From the NCBI GenBank assembly GCA_017551925.1, contig JAFZKA010000004.1, positions 1 through 61,373 of the forward strand: DNA of 61,373 nucleotides. The letters are read 5' to 3'. The DNA is from Bacteroidaceae bacterium (GTDB lineage: Bacteria > Bacteroidota > Bacteroidia > Bacteroidales > Bacteroidaceae). Under the pieces are notes generated by a model. It saw nothing but the letters and a program-made list of their open reading frames with translations, had not been told where the DNA came from and searched no databases. Below are positions 1 to 8,938 of this stretch, piece by piece (positions within the stretch are counted from its first letter, which is position 1; each line of letters opens with the position of its first letter). Both the position numbers and the translations under genes were made by a program.

Positions 1-15
1 CACTTAGTTAATTAG
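1..15 (+). CDS. rplM: Possible last codons of ribosomal protein L13 (rplM), 5' truncated
   Basis: The first 15 bases can be read as four codons (His-Leu-Val-Asn) and a TAG stop, directly before rpsI. In Bacteroidota rplM normally sits immediately upstream of rpsI, so this is probably its tail. The assignment rests on gene order alone, because too little sequence is present to recognise the protein. Confidence 0.3.
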   Translation, partial: HLVN

Positions 16-22
16 AAAGAGA

Positions 23-409
23 ATGGAAGTAATCAATGCAATAGGCCGTAGAAAACGCGCCGTGGCACGTGTCTTCGTTTCTGAAGGAACTGGTAAGATT
101 ACCATCAACAAGAGAGATCTCGCTGTTTATTTCCCGTCTTCACTGCTTCAGTACGTAGTTCTCCAGCCTCTTAAGAAACTTGAGGTTGCTGAGAAGTATG
201 ATATCAAGGTGAATCTGGACGGTGGCGGTTACAATGGCCAGGCTAATGCCCTGCGTCTTGCTATCGCTCGCGCTCTCGTTAAGATCAATCCTGATGACAA
301 GAAGGCTCTTCGTTCAGAAGGCTTCCTGACCCGCGATTCCCGCTCTGTTGAGCGTAAAAAGCCCGGTCAGCCCAAGGCACGTCGCAGATTCCAGTTCAGC
401 AAGCGTTAA
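23..409 (+). CDS. rpsI: 30S ribosomal protein S9
   Basis: This 128-residue protein is a component of the small-subunit head, and its C-terminal tail reaches the P-site tRNA. It has the family N-terminus (INAIGRRKRAVARVF), the central GGGYNGQANALRLAIARAL segment and the basic end KARRRFQFSKR with the invariant terminal Lys-Arg. The length is normal for Bacteroidota. The ATG at 23 follows a purine-rich stretch. It lies eight bases after a probable rplM stop and is followed by rpsB and tsf, so the genes probably form one ribosomal operon with an internal leader before rpsB. Confidence 0.97.
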   Translation: MEVINAIGRRKRAVARVFVSEGTGKITINKRDLAVYFPSSLLQYVVLQPLKKLEVAEKYDIKVNLDGGGYNGQANALRLAIARALVKINPDDKKALRSEGFLTRDSRSVERKKPGQPKARRRFQFSKR

Positions 410-428
410 GCTCTGGATATATTTCCAC

Positions 429-451
429 GCCTGTACATTATATATACAGGC
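429..451 (+). promoter_or_regulatory. Short hairpin in the rpsI-rpsB spacer
   Basis: GCCTGTA (429-435) pairs with TACAGGC (445-451) around a nine-base AT-rich loop. There is no run of T after it, so it is not a convincing intrinsic terminator. It may be part of the folded leader of rpsB or an attenuator/processing site between rpsI and rpsB. Confidence 0.4.
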
Positions 452-477
452 CTCTGGCAATCTGTGTTTAGTATCTA

Positions 478-520
478 AACTGTCGGGATCTGTCGCGTAA
501 AGGACAGCTACCCGATAGTT
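478..520 (+). promoter_or_regulatory. Structured 5' leader of rpsB, candidate ribosomal-protein autoregulatory site
   Basis: AACTGTCGGG (478-487) pairs with CCCGATAGTT (511-520), ten pairs including one G-U. Inside it CTGTC (490-494) pairs with GACAG (503-507) around an eight-base loop, with a small asymmetric internal loop between the two helices. The structure ends 39 bases before the rpsB ATG and lacks a T run. Ribosomal-protein operons are commonly controlled by binding of their own product to such leaders. That S2 binds here is an inference from position and shape only. Confidence 0.5.
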
Positions 521-559
521 GATTTAAAAAAGAATGTAAACAAACTATCAAAACAATTT

Positions 560-1495
560 ATGTCAAGAACAAATTTTGAACAGCTTCTCGAAGCTGGTTG
601 CCATTTTGGCCACCTTCGCCGTAAATGGAATCCCGCTATGGCTCCTTATATCTTCATGGAGCGCAATGGCATTCATATCATCGATCTTAACCAGACTGTA
701 GCCGCTATTGATCAGGCTGCTGAGGTTCTCAAACGTATGGCCCGTGACGGCAAGAAGATCCTTTTTGTAGGTACCAAGAAACAGCTCAAGGAGCTTGTTG
801 CCCAGAAGGTATCAACCGTTGGTATGCCTTACGTTATTGAGCGCTGGCCCGGTGGTATGCTGACCAACTTCCCCACCATCCGCAAGGCTGTAAAGAAGAT
901 GGCTACCATCGATAAGCTGACCAATGACGGTACATATTCAAACCTCTCAAAGCGTGAGATCCTTCAGATTACACGTCAGCGCGCCAAGCTGGAGAAGAAC
1001 CTTGGTTCTATTGCTGACCTGTCACGTCTGCCGGCTGCTCTGTTCGTAATTGACGTGCTCAAGGAGAACATCGCCGTTCGTGAGGCTAACCGTCTGGGTA
1101 TCCCCGTATTCGCTATCGTTGATACCAACAGTGATCCTTCAAATATTGACTACGTAATTCCTGCAAATGATGACGCTACCAAGTCAGTTGACGCTATCCT
1201 GACCGCTTGCTGCGATGCTATCGCTGAGGGTCTTGCCGAGCGTAAGGCTGAGAAGGGTGATGAGGCCGCTGCCGATGATGAGGAGAAGGCCGAGAAGCCC
1301 CGCAAGGAGCGTATCCGCAAGGTTGCCCGCAAGTCAGATTCATTGGATGAGGCTCCTGCAGAGGAGGCTGCCGAAGAGGCACCTGCTGCTGAGGAGGCAC
1401 CTGCTGCCGAGGCTCCCGCTGAGGAGGCACCTGCCAAGCCAAAGCGCACCCGTAAGGCTGCTGCTCCCAAGGATGAGAAGGAGGCTGAGGCTTAA
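560..1495 (+). CDS. rpsB: 30S ribosomal protein S2 with long acidic C-terminal extension
   Basis: S2 joins the small-subunit body and head and helps dock S1. The first ~225 residues are a standard S2: N-terminal EAGCHFGHLRRKWNPAM, FVGTKKQ, RWPGGMLTNF and AIVDTNSDPSNIDYVIPANDDA. After that come about 80 residues rich in Ala, Glu, Pro and Lys, with repeated EEAPA-type units and a basic patch (KPKRTRKAAAPK) near the end. Such tails are known in Bacteroidota S2 and are probably disordered. The protein is 311 residues, against about 240 for E. coli. It is followed 27 bases later by tsf, the usual S2-EF-Ts pair. Confidence 0.96.
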   Translation: MSRTNFEQLLEAGCHFGHLRRKWNPAMAPYIFMERNGIHIIDLNQTVAAIDQAAEVLKRMARDGKKILFVGTKKQLKELVAQKVSTVGMPYVIERWPGGMLTNFPTIRKAVKKMATIDKLTNDGTYSNLSKREILQITRQRAKLEKNLGSIADLSRLPAALFVIDVLKENIAVREANRLGIPVFAIVDTNSDPSNIDYVIPANDDATKSVDAILTACCDAIAEGLAERKAEKGDEAAADDEEKAEKPRKERIRKVARKSDSLDEAPAEEAAEEAPAAEEAPAAEAPAEEAPAKPKRTRKAAAPKDEKEAEA

Positions 1496-1522
1496 TTTTA
1501 TAACCACTTAAATTTAAAGAAA

Positions 1523-2350
1523 ATGGCTGTAACACTTGATGATATTAAAGCCCTGCGCACCAAGACCGGTGCCGGTATGTCAGATTGCAAGAAGGCTCTT
1601 ACTGAGGCTGAAGGCGATTTTGAGAAGGCTATTGAGATAATCCGCAAGAAGGGTCTGGCAGTTGCTGCAAAGCGTTCTGACCGTGAGGCTTCGGAGGGTT
1701 GTGTACTGGTTAAGGTTGACGGTAACTTTGGTGCTATCATCGCCCTGAAGTGCGAGACCGACTTTGTTGCCAACAACAAAGATTTCATTGCTCTGACTCA
1801 GAGCATTCTGGATGCTGCTGTTGCTGCTAAGGCCAAGTCACTTGATGAGGTTAAGGCTCTGCCTTTTGAGGGCAAGACCGTAGCTGATCTTGTTCTGGAG
1901 CGCACCGGTATCGTTGGTGAGAAACTTGAGCTTGATGGTTACAACTACATTGAGGCTCCTGAGATTGCTTCTTACAACCATCAGGGTAAGAACTTCCTCT
2001 GCTGCCTGGTTGCCTTCAACAAGGAGGTATCAGACAAGGAGTATGTTCATGAGATCGCTCTTCAGGTTGCCGCTCAGAATCCTATCGCTGTAAAGCCTGA
2101 GGAGGTTCCCGCTGACATCGTTGCCCGTGAAAAGGAAATCGCTGCTGACAAGGCACGTGAGGAGGGCAAGCCCGAGAACATGATTGAGCGCATTGCTGAG
2201 GGTCGTATGAAGAAGTTCTATGATGAGAGTTGCCTCCTGAACCAGAAGTACATCGTTGACGAGAAGAAGACTGTTGCCGAGTACCTCAAGGCTCTGGACA
2301 AGGACCTCACAGTAACTGCATTCCGTCGCTTTACTTTGAAGTCTGAATAA
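1523..2350 (+). CDS. tsf: Elongation factor Ts
   Basis: EF-Ts is the guanine-nucleotide exchange factor that recycles EF-Tu-GDP. The N-terminal UBA-like domain carries the signature LRTKTGAGMSDCKKAL (about residues 11-26). The core exchange motif appears as IIALKCETDFVANNKDF (about residues 73-89). The length of 275 residues is normal. It is the last gene of the ribosomal operon, and a strong intrinsic terminator begins about 40 bases after its stop. Confidence 0.97.
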   Translation: MAVTLDDIKALRTKTGAGMSDCKKALTEAEGDFEKAIEIIRKKGLAVAAKRSDREASEGCVLVKVDGNFGAIIALKCETDFVANNKDFIALTQSILDAAVAAKAKSLDEVKALPFEGKTVADLVLERTGIVGEKLELDGYNYIEAPEIASYNHQGKNFLCCLVAFNKEVSDKEYVHEIALQVAAQNPIAVKPEEVPADIVAREKEIAADKAREEGKPENMIERIAEGRMKKFYDESCLLNQKYIVDEKKTVAEYLKALDKDLTVTAFRRFTLKSE

Positions 2351-2389
2351 TTCGGATTCCAAGGTAAAACTTTGACATTCATATTTATA

Positions 2390-2420
2390 ACAAGGGACTC
2401 AATTCGGGTCCCTTGTTTTT
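2390..2420 (+). terminator. Intrinsic terminator of the rpsI-rpsB-tsf operon
   Basis: ACAAGGGAC (2390-2398) pairs with GTCCCTTGT (2408-2416) around a nine-base loop and runs directly into five T residues. It lies 40 bases after tsf and before an unrelated gene, as expected for an operon-ending terminator. Confidence 0.9.
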
Positions 2421-2475
2421 AAATAATACCATCTGATAATCTGAACCATAATTATTTAAACTCTAATGCTGACAA

Positions 2476-4113
2476 ATGAAAAAATCTGTTTTACTTGCTC
2501 CTGCAATTGGGGATATTGCAGTTTTGCTCCTCTTTGCGTCAATGCTTGTTTCAAACACTCTTCACGGTGATCAGGTCTCGGCGCAACTCTTCAATCCGGT
2601 TTTTGTTATTGTTGCGGGGTATTATTTAGTCCGTCTGGTCATCTTGTTCAGGGTGAACTTTATCCACTCTGTAATAATTGCCCTAATTCAGATTCTGGCA
2701 ATATTTGAGGCCGCAAAAGGATTTCTGCAGATAATAGGGTTGCTGCATTCAAACAATTCATTGTTTATCTGTACCGGTTCATTTGATAATCCCGGCCCTT
2801 ATGGCGGTTTTCTGGCTGTATGTTGTTCAGTCTCACTTTTCGGATTGCTTGATTCCCGATACAGAACGGGTGCAAGTGCCATAAACAGGTTGTTGGCATA
2901 TGTGTCAATATTGATGTGCTCCATTGTTTTGCCTTCAACGCAGAGCAGGGCCGCATTGCTGGCTCTTATGTGTAGCGGTGCTGCTTTTGTATTGGCGAAT
3001 GGTAGAACGCGCTCATACTTGAGAAAGTACTGGAAACTGTTGCTGATGCTCATTCTGGTTGCTTTTGCTGTGATATTCATGTTCAAAAGGCAGTCTGCAA
3101 GCGGCCGTCTTTTCATTAATAAGATGAACCTTAGGACAATGGTTGACAACAGGATGCATGGGGTTGGAATGGGGCACTTTCCAAACGCCTACGGTAATAC
3201 CCAGATGGCATATTTCAAAGAGAGGATAGGTTTTGCTCAGGGAGAACTGGTTTATGACCGTTCAGATAAGGAAAGACAGACAGCCGATACTCCCAATGCT
3301 CCGTTCAATGAATATCTTAGAATTGGAATTGAGTTCGGTCTCTGTTCAATGGTGCTGTTTCTGTTGGTATGCTTATTCTCACTGTACCATTTGTATTTAA
3401 AGGGTTCCCCTTTGTTGTATTGTCTGGTTTCAATGTTAGTTTTCGCCCTGTTCTCTTATCCATTCTCACAATGGCAGTTCTTGACTTTGTTGGTAATCTG
3501 CATTGCGTATTCGGCATCGGAACAGAAAACTGACAGGGCTTTATTATGCAGAGTGGGGATGCCGCTTGTGCTGTCGGTGATATTTATTTGCCTGACAATA
3601 CCAAGACTTGGGCGGATGCGTGAATGTCAGAAAGGTCAGGCAGACTGGGAGAAACAGCGATTTCTGTATGAGGGCAAACAGTATGAAAACTACGGTTATT
3701 GCTGCTCGCAACTCTATGAGAGTCAGAAATACAATTATGCTTTTCTGTACGAATACGCCTATTCCCTGTTTATGAACGGCATGTATTCTGAAAGCGAATC
3801 AATTGCAAAGCAGGGGCTCAAACTTAACTGCAACCCTTTGTTCTATTGTTTGCTTGGTGATCTGTATAAGGCTCAGGGCAGACTTGCAGATGCTGAGAGA
3901 GAATATCAGGATGCGTTTTATCTGCTGCCTGACAGACTCTATCCGCTTGGCAGACTTGCAACATTGTATCATGAAAGCGGTGACAGTGTCAGGTTCAGGA
4001 ATATGGTTATGAGTATCAGGGAGTTTGAGCCAAGGGTGGAATCAGCCTCAACTCAGAGCATAAGGCGTATGGTCAATGAAATGGCTGAGCAGGATCACTT
4101 GGTTTGCGAATAG
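2476..4113 (+). CDS. O-antigen ligase/polymerase-like membrane protein with C-terminal TPR domain
   Basis: This 545-residue protein has about ten hydrophobic segments in residues 1-375, with a long extracytoplasmic loop between late segments (about residues 215-275). That loop contains VGMGHFPNAYGN and NAPFNEYLRIGIEFG, typical of the Wzy_C/WaaL superfamily. After the last segment a soluble tail (about 390-545) contains TPR-like helices, including the stretch around FYCLLGDLYKAQGRLADAE. WaaL-type enzymes move undecaprenyl-linked glycans onto lipid A-core or protein. With type IX genes nearby a role in A-LPS-type ligation is attractive, but polymerase or protein-glycosylation activity is equally possible. 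The last 19 bases overlap the convergent SUI1 gene. Confidence 0.75.
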   Translation: MKKSVLLAPAIGDIAVLLLFASMLVSNTLHGDQVSAQLFNPVFVIVAGYYLVRLVILFRVNFIHSVIIALIQILAIFEAAKGFLQIIGLLHSNNSLFICTGSFDNPGPYGGFLAVCCSVSLFGLLDSRYRTGASAINRLLAYVSILMCSIVLPSTQSRAALLALMCSGAAFVLANGRTRSYLRKYWKLLLMLILVAFAVIFMFKRQSASGRLFINKMNLRTMVDNRMHGVGMGHFPNAYGNTQMAYFKERIGFAQGELVYDRSDKERQTADTPNAPFNEYLRIGIEFGLCSMVLFLLVCLFSLYHLYLKGSPLLYCLVSMLVFALFSYPFSQWQFLTLLVICIAYSASEQKTDRALLCRVGMPLVLSVIFICLTIPRLGRMRECQKGQADWEKQRFLYEGKQYENYGYCCSQLYESQKYNYAFLYEYAYSLFMNGMYSESESIAKQGLKLNCNPLFYCLLGDLYKAQGRLADAEREYQDAFYLLPDRLYPLGRLATLYHESGDSVRFRNMVMSIREFEPRVESASTQSIRRMVNEMAEQDHLVCE

Positions 4114-4442
4114 CCCATGCTGATAAGTTTTGCTTTGATCTTTTCGCGGAAATCACCCTGAATTATTATCTCACCGTCTTTGGCCGAGCCTCCGCAACCG
4201 CAGAATGTCTTTAGTGTGCGGGCAAGATTCTCCATATCGGCATCAGGACCCTGGAAACCGCTTATCACGGTTACGGTTTTGCCGCCGCGGCCGTTTTTCT
4301 CCATACGCAGACGCAGTTTCTGCTGTTGGGGCGGCAGGAGTTCCTGTTCAGGCTCCTGATCAGTGCAATAATTGTAATCAGGATTGGTGGAGTACATGAC
4401 TCCAAGTCTGTCTTTCCAATCGTTATTATCTTTCTTTCCCAT
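4095..4442 (-). CDS. yciH: SUI1/YciH family translation initiation factor
   Basis: The protein has 115 residues with a C-terminal SUI1 (eIF1-like) domain. The region NGRGGKTVTVISGFQG (about residues 50-65) and the later TFCGCGGSAKDGEIIIQGD and KIKAKLISMGYSQ match the SUI1 core. In bacteria YciH is a minor factor proposed to act on initiation fidelity or stress-time inhibition of translation. The gene is convergent with, and overlaps by 19 bases, the O-antigen-ligase-like gene. Its promoter region is shared back to back with the FAA-hydrolase gene. Confidence 0.92.
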   Translation of the reverse strand: MGKKDNNDWKDRLGVMYSTNPDYNYCTDQEPEQELLPPQQQKLRLRMEKNGRGGKTVTVISGFQGPDADMENLARTLKTFCGCGGSAKDGEIIIQGDFREKIKAKLISMGYSQTK

Positions 4443-4461
4443 GTATTGTTCTGTTTGGTTG

Positions 4462-4478
4462 CAAAAGTACTAACTTTG
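4462..4478. promoter_or_regulatory. Back-to-back divergent -7 boxes for yciH (minus) and FAA-hydrolase/porU operon (plus)
   Basis: CAAAAGTA (4462-4469) is the reverse complement of TACTTTTG, a Bacteroidota -7 box (TAnnTTTG) facing yciH. After a single C it is followed by TAACTTTG (4471-4478) facing the other way. No clear TTTG -33 element stands at the ideal distance on either strand. The two boxes are so close that the two polymerases could not bind at the same time. Confidence 0.6.
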
Positions 4479-4533
4479 TTTTGAATATAAACCAAGCGTG
4501 CCAACAGCCGGCCGCGTATCGGACAATTATAAT

Positions 4534-5151
4534 ATGAAAATCATCTGTGTTGGAATGAACTACTCCAGGCACAATAAAGAACTTGGGGAAACGTTATTAA
4601 AGCCGGAGAGTCCGGTTATATTTATGAAGCCTGATTCTTCAATCCTGAGGAACCGTCGGCCGTTTTTTCTGCCTGAACATTTGGGAAGGGTTGATTATGA
4701 AACGGAACTTGTGGTGAGAATTGACCGCCTGGGCAAGAGCATTCCGGCACGTTTTGCTGACAGATACTGGGATGCGGTGACGCTTGGCATTGACTTTACG
4801 GCACGTGACATGCAGAATGATTTCCGAAAGAAAGGGCTGCCGTGGGAGTTGTGCAAGGGTTTTGACCAGTCAGCGGTAGTGGGTGACTGGATTCCTAAGG
4901 AAAAGATAGGAGACTTGCAGGATGTGCATTTCCGTTTGGATATAGACGGCAGCACAGTACAGGAGGGACATACCGCTGATATGATATTCCCGGTGAGCCG
5001 GATAATTGAGTACGTGAGCGGTTTCTGCACGCTTAAGACCGGCGACCTGATTTTTACCGGCACGCCTGTCGGGGTAGGGCCGGTAAGCATAGGCCAGCAT
5101 CTGCAAGGATTCCTTGAAGGAGAGAATGTGTTGGATTTTCATGTAAGATAA
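4534..5151 (+). CDS. Fumarylacetoacetate hydrolase (FAH) family protein
   Basis: The protein is 205 residues from the ATG at 4534. An upstream ATG at 4498 would add 12 residues with no family similarity. The FAH fold is shown by KPDSSI, the metal-binding Glu region VDYETELVVRI, the block GIDFTARDMQ with KGLPWELCKGFDQSAV, and the C-terminal IFTGTPVGVGPV. Members hydrolyse or isomerise acylpyruvates, or decarboxylate oxaloacetate, with Mg2+. The exact substrate cannot be read from sequence. It is followed seven bases later by porU, so it probably heads the FAH-porU-porV-ispF transcript. Confidence 0.9.
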   Translation: MKIICVGMNYSRHNKELGETLLKPESPVIFMKPDSSILRNRRPFFLPEHLGRVDYETELVVRIDRLGKSIPARFADRYWDAVTLGIDFTARDMQNDFRKKGLPWELCKGFDQSAVVGDWIPKEKIGDLQDVHFRLDIDGSTVQEGHTADMIFPVSRIIEYVSGFCTLKTGDLIFTGTPVGVGPVSIGQHLQGFLEGENVLDFHVR

Positions 5152-5158
5152 GACAGCA

Positions 5159-8100
5159 TTGAGATTGAGAAAGCCAATTGTTCTATTTTTGCTTTCCCTG
5201 TGTCTGATGATTGATATTCAGGCGCAGAGAAGCGGCTTTATGAACTCCGGTTGGCAGGATGTGAAAATTGATTCTTTGCGTCCGCGATGCTCTTTCAGTA
5301 TTCCGCTGGACGGATGCTGGAGTGATTCCGCATATTCTGTTGATATTGAATATCCTGAACTGACAGAGATTGATGAGAATGACCTGAAGCGTTGGAAAAT
5401 GGATGTCTCTCAGATTCCGTCATGGCCCGGGATTGACACTTTTATCGGCGTATCTCACGGTAACGCAACTCTTGATATCTCATTTATACCTTTGCTCAGA
5501 CGTGACGGCAAACTCTATGCCATAGAGTCTTTCAAGTATGTGATTGGTGCTGACAGGGTTGCGTTAAGAGCACCCACCAGAACCGGTTCTGCACCGCGTT
5601 ACACTGATAATTCAGTCTTGTCAAGCGGCCGGTGGGTAAAGATCAGGGTGGCGGAATCAGGTGTCTATAAACTTACTGACAGGTCTTTGCGCTCAATGGG
5701 TTTCAATGACCCCGCAAAAGTCAGGCTGTTCGGTTACGGCGGAGCGGTATTGCCTGAGACAGATTTGCAGAATATTGCTGATGATTTACCTGAGCAGCCG
5801 TTATGGCGTGCCGACGGATATATGTTGTTCTATGCCGATGGGCCTGTAAGTTGGAATCGTACTGCCAAGGGCTACACGCATCAGGTCAATACATATTCAG
5901 ACTGGGGCTACTATTTCCTGACGGACCGTGTTGACAGTACTTCGGTTTCATTCGGCCAGGTTGATGCCGATACCTTGCCGGGCCGTCTGATTGAATCGTA
6001 TCCTGACTTTGCGGTCTATGATCCCGATGAGTTCAGTTGGTACCGTTCAGGCAGGCGCTTTTTTGAATCATATGATTATTCATCGGGCAACAGCCGTTCC
6101 TATAAATTCAGTCTGAATGGAATAAATCCTGACAGTGTGAATGTAACCGTTGCTTTTTCTGCATCGGCCCCGGCACAGAGTAAACTGAACGTATATGTAA
6201 ACGGAAACCAAACAGGTACCATGTATATCGGAGGCGTAAGCGGAAATGATGTGGCGTCAATAAAGGAACAGACATTTGTGAGCCGCAAGCAGTTTGCCGA
6301 TGAAACTACGGTACGTTTGGTACATGAGATTCCGGCCGGAGCATCGGGACATCTGGATTTCATAAGGCTGAATTTTCAGAGAAAACTTGCCATGTACGGT
6401 TCCGGTATGGTATTCCGCACAGGCCGTAATGTTTACTCCTCAAGTTTCAGTATATCAGGTTCAAGTGCCGATGTGGTAGTGTGGAACCGCTCGTCAGACG
6501 GCAGGTGGTTCATTGTTCCCTCTGCTTTTGATGAAGGAATTACCACCACAATGTCCGCATCATTCAAGGCCGATGACCTGTTCGTGGCGGTCAACCCACA
6601 CGGATCTTTCCCTGAACCGCAGGTGGTGGGTGAGTTGCAGAACCAGAATCTGCACGGACTGGACTCTCTGGATATGGTGATAGTTGTGCCTGCATCGGGC
6701 AAACTTATTGCACAGGCGGAGCGTCTGGCGGCAGCACACCGCACTTATGACAGTCTCAGTGTGGCGGTAGTCAGGGCAGACATGGTCTATAACGAGTTTT
6801 CATCGGGTACTCCTGATGCAACAGCCTTGCGCCGTTTCATGAAAATGCTTTATGACCGCGGTGCCGATGGGCTTGCTCCAAGTTATCTGCTGCTTATGGG
6901 TAACGGAGCGTGGGACAACCGCATGCATACCGTAGAATGGAAAAGCCAGAATCCTGACGACTACCTGCTGTGTTATGAATCATACAATTCAACCAGCCAT
7001 ACCGAATCATATGTAATGGAGGATTATTTCGGACTTCTTGATGATTCTGAGGGCAAGAACCTGATGTCAGAAAAGGTTGACCTTGGTGTTGGGCGTATCC
7101 CGGCAACATCGGCGGCTGAGGCAAAGGGAAAGGTGGACCAGTTGATTGATTACATTACAGGCAAATACAGGGGACCGTGGAACAACAAGATACTGGTTCT
7201 TGGTGATGACGGTGACAACAATATCCATATGAGGGATGCCGATGAGGTGGCCGGTGTATATGAGAGCGTTGTTCCTGCGGTTAACGTACGCAAGATATTC
7301 TGGGATGCTTTCAACATGGAGGTGACCGCATCATACAACAGTTATCCTTCAATACGCAAACTGCTGTTGGAGCAGTTGGCCGACGGGGCGCTGATTGTAA
7401 ACTATTCAGGCCACGGAAGCACAGAGGTCATTTCACATGAACTGGTAATGAACAAGGGTGATATGAATGAACTGCGTTCAAATCATCCGGCATTCTGGAT
7501 AACCGCTTCATGTGACATTGCGCCGTTTGATTCACCTGTTGAGAGCCTGGGAATGAACCTGTTCAGTAACAGCCAGGGAGGTGCCATAGGCATGCTGTCA
7601 ACAACCCGCACTGTATATGCGAGTCTGAACATAAACATTAACCGTGCATTCTCAAAATACGTTCTGGCATGTTCTGCCAATGGTGTCCGTTACTCGGTTG
7701 GCGATGCTCTGCGTCTGGCCAAGAATGATCTGGTAACGACTGGCGGAGATACAGACCTGTCAGCAAACAAACTGCATTATGTTTTGTTGGGTGACCCTGC
7801 CTTGCGTCTTGCTTTGCCCCGTATGACCGCGGTCGTGGATTCGCTGATTGATATGTCGGGCAACAAGACCACCACGGCTAAGGCCGGTGACGTGATAAAG
7901 GTGTGCGGCCATATTGAGAACGGCGGCCTCAAGGAGAGCGGATTCAACGGAATCATTTCAGGTACTGTTTTTGACAATGAACGGCTTATTACCTGTTTCA
8001 ACAACCTTAATACTGCCGATGAACCTTTCCAGTTTGTATATCGTGACAGAACCCTGTATAACGGAAAGGACTCTGTCAGGAACGGAGAGTACTGTTTTAC

Positions 8101-8902
8101 ATTCCCGGTTCCGCTTGACATAAACTATTCAGGTGATGAAGGCCGGATAGTGCTGTTTGCATATGCAAATAATGACTCACGCACGGCAAACGGTTCTTTC
8201 TCTGACTTTACGGTCGGAGGTACTTATCCCGGACTCGGAACAGATTCCATAGGCCCTGAAATCAGACTGTACCTCAATACACCGTCATTCCAGTATGGTG
8301 AGAGCGTAAACAGCACTCCAACGCTTATGGTGGAGTTGCGTGACAGTTCCGGTCTGAATACATCGGGCAACGGATTGGGTCATGACATTCTGCTTGTGAT
8401 AGACAATAATCCCAACTGGACATGGACACTCAACAGCAGTTTCGTGCAGACCAACGGTGACTACACCAAGGGAACGTTGTCATTCTGCATACCTGAGTTG
8501 CCTGAGGGCAAGCATACGCTTATGCTCCGTGCATGGGATATGATGAACAATTCCACAACGGTATATCTTGGCTTTAAGGTTGTTGATGATCTGGAACCCC
8601 AGTTTACGGTTGATGTCACCAAGAGTCCTGCCAAGGAGAGCACCTCATTTGTCATAACGCATGACCGTCCGGGACAGCAGGCCAATGTGACTGTACAGGT
8701 GTCAGATATGACCGGAATGCTGCAGTGGAGTACATCGGTCAGTGATACGGGACAGAACGGGGTGACTGTCATTCCGTGGAACCTGCACGGCAGTTCCGGA
8801 CATCGCATGCAGCCGGGATTGTATCTGGTCAAGGCTATGGTTGGTACGGCCGACGGGGCAAGTGCTGCGTCATCGTGCAAACTGGTAATTGTGGGAAAAT
8901 AA
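5159..8902 (+). CDS. porU: Type IX secretion system sortase PorU
   Basis: PorU is the cell-surface gingipain-type (C25) peptidase that removes the C-terminal sorting domain of type IX cargo and attaches A-LPS. The 1247 residues begin at a TTG codon that gives a clean signal peptide ending near IDIQAQ. No ATG fits as well. The caspase-like catalytic dyad is visible as His752 in NYSGHGSTE and Cys785 in TASCDIAPFDSP. The C-terminus (about 1155-1247) is itself a sorting-domain-like beta sandwich, as in known PorU. porV follows directly, the order known from Porphyromonas. It acts with PorV, PorQ and PorZ in the attachment complex. Confidence 0.93.
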   Translation: MRLRKPIVLFLLSLCLMIDIQAQRSGFMNSGWQDVKIDSLRPRCSFSIPLDGCWSDSAYSVDIEYPELTEIDENDLKRWKMDVSQIPSWPGIDTFIGVSHGNATLDISFIPLLRRDGKLYAIESFKYVIGADRVALRAPTRTGSAPRYTDNSVLSSGRWVKIRVAESGVYKLTDRSLRSMGFNDPAKVRLFGYGGAVLPETDLQNIADDLPEQPLWRADGYMLFYADGPVSWNRTAKGYTHQVNTYSDWGYYFLTDRVDSTSVSFGQVDADTLPGRLIESYPDFAVYDPDEFSWYRSGRRFFESYDYSSGNSRSYKFSLNGINPDSVNVTVAFSASAPAQSKLNVYVNGNQTGTMYIGGVSGNDVASIKEQTFVSRKQFADETTVRLVHEIPAGASGHLDFIRLNFQRKLAMYGSGMVFRTGRNVYSSSFSISGSSADVVVWNRSSDGRWFIVPSAFDEGITTTMSASFKADDLFVAVNPHGSFPEPQVVGELQNQNLHGLDSLDMVIVVPASGKLIAQAERLAAAHRTYDSLSVAVVRADMVYNEFSSGTPDATALRRFMKMLYDRGADGLAPSYLLLMGNGAWDNRMHTVEWKSQNPDDYLLCYESYNSTSHTESYVMEDYFGLLDDSEGKNLMSEKVDLGVGRIPATSAAEAKGKVDQLIDYITGKYRGPWNNKILVLGDDGDNNIHMRDADEVAGVYESVVPAVNVRKIFWDAFNMEVTASYNSYPSIRKLLLEQLADGALIVNYSGHGSTEVISHELVMNKGDMNELRSNHPAFWITASCDIAPFDSPVESLGMNLFSNSQGGAIGMLSTTRTVYASLNININRAFSKYVLACSANGVRYSVGDALRLAKNDLVTTGGDTDLSANKLHYVLLGDPALRLALPRMTAVVDSLIDMSGNKTTTAKAGDVIKVCGHIENGGLKESGFNGIISGTVFDNERLITCFNNLNTADEPFQFVYRDRTLYNGKDSVRNGEYCFTFPVPLDINYSGDEGRIVLFAYANNDSRTANGSFSDFTVGGTYPGLGTDSIGPEIRLYLNTPSFQYGESVNSTPTLMVELRDSSGLNTSGNGLGHDILLVIDNNPNWTWTLNSSFVQTNGDYTKGTLSFCIPELPEGKHTLMLRAWDMMNNSTTVYLGFKVVDDLEPQFTVDVTKSPAKESTSFVITHDRPGQQANVTVQVSDMTGMLQWSTSVSDTGQNGVTVIPWNLHGSSGHRMQPGLYLVKAMVGTADGASAASSCKLVIVGK

Positions 8903-8938
8903 AAACAATAAATGAACTGTTTTGCAGTTTATAATATT

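Noticed and set aside
1150-1535. Overlapping open frames on both strands in the 3' part of rpsB
   Set aside because: They arise from the Ala/Glu-rich repetitive tail of S2 (Ala/Ser-rich or Pro/Gln-rich shadow proteins) and have no independent support.
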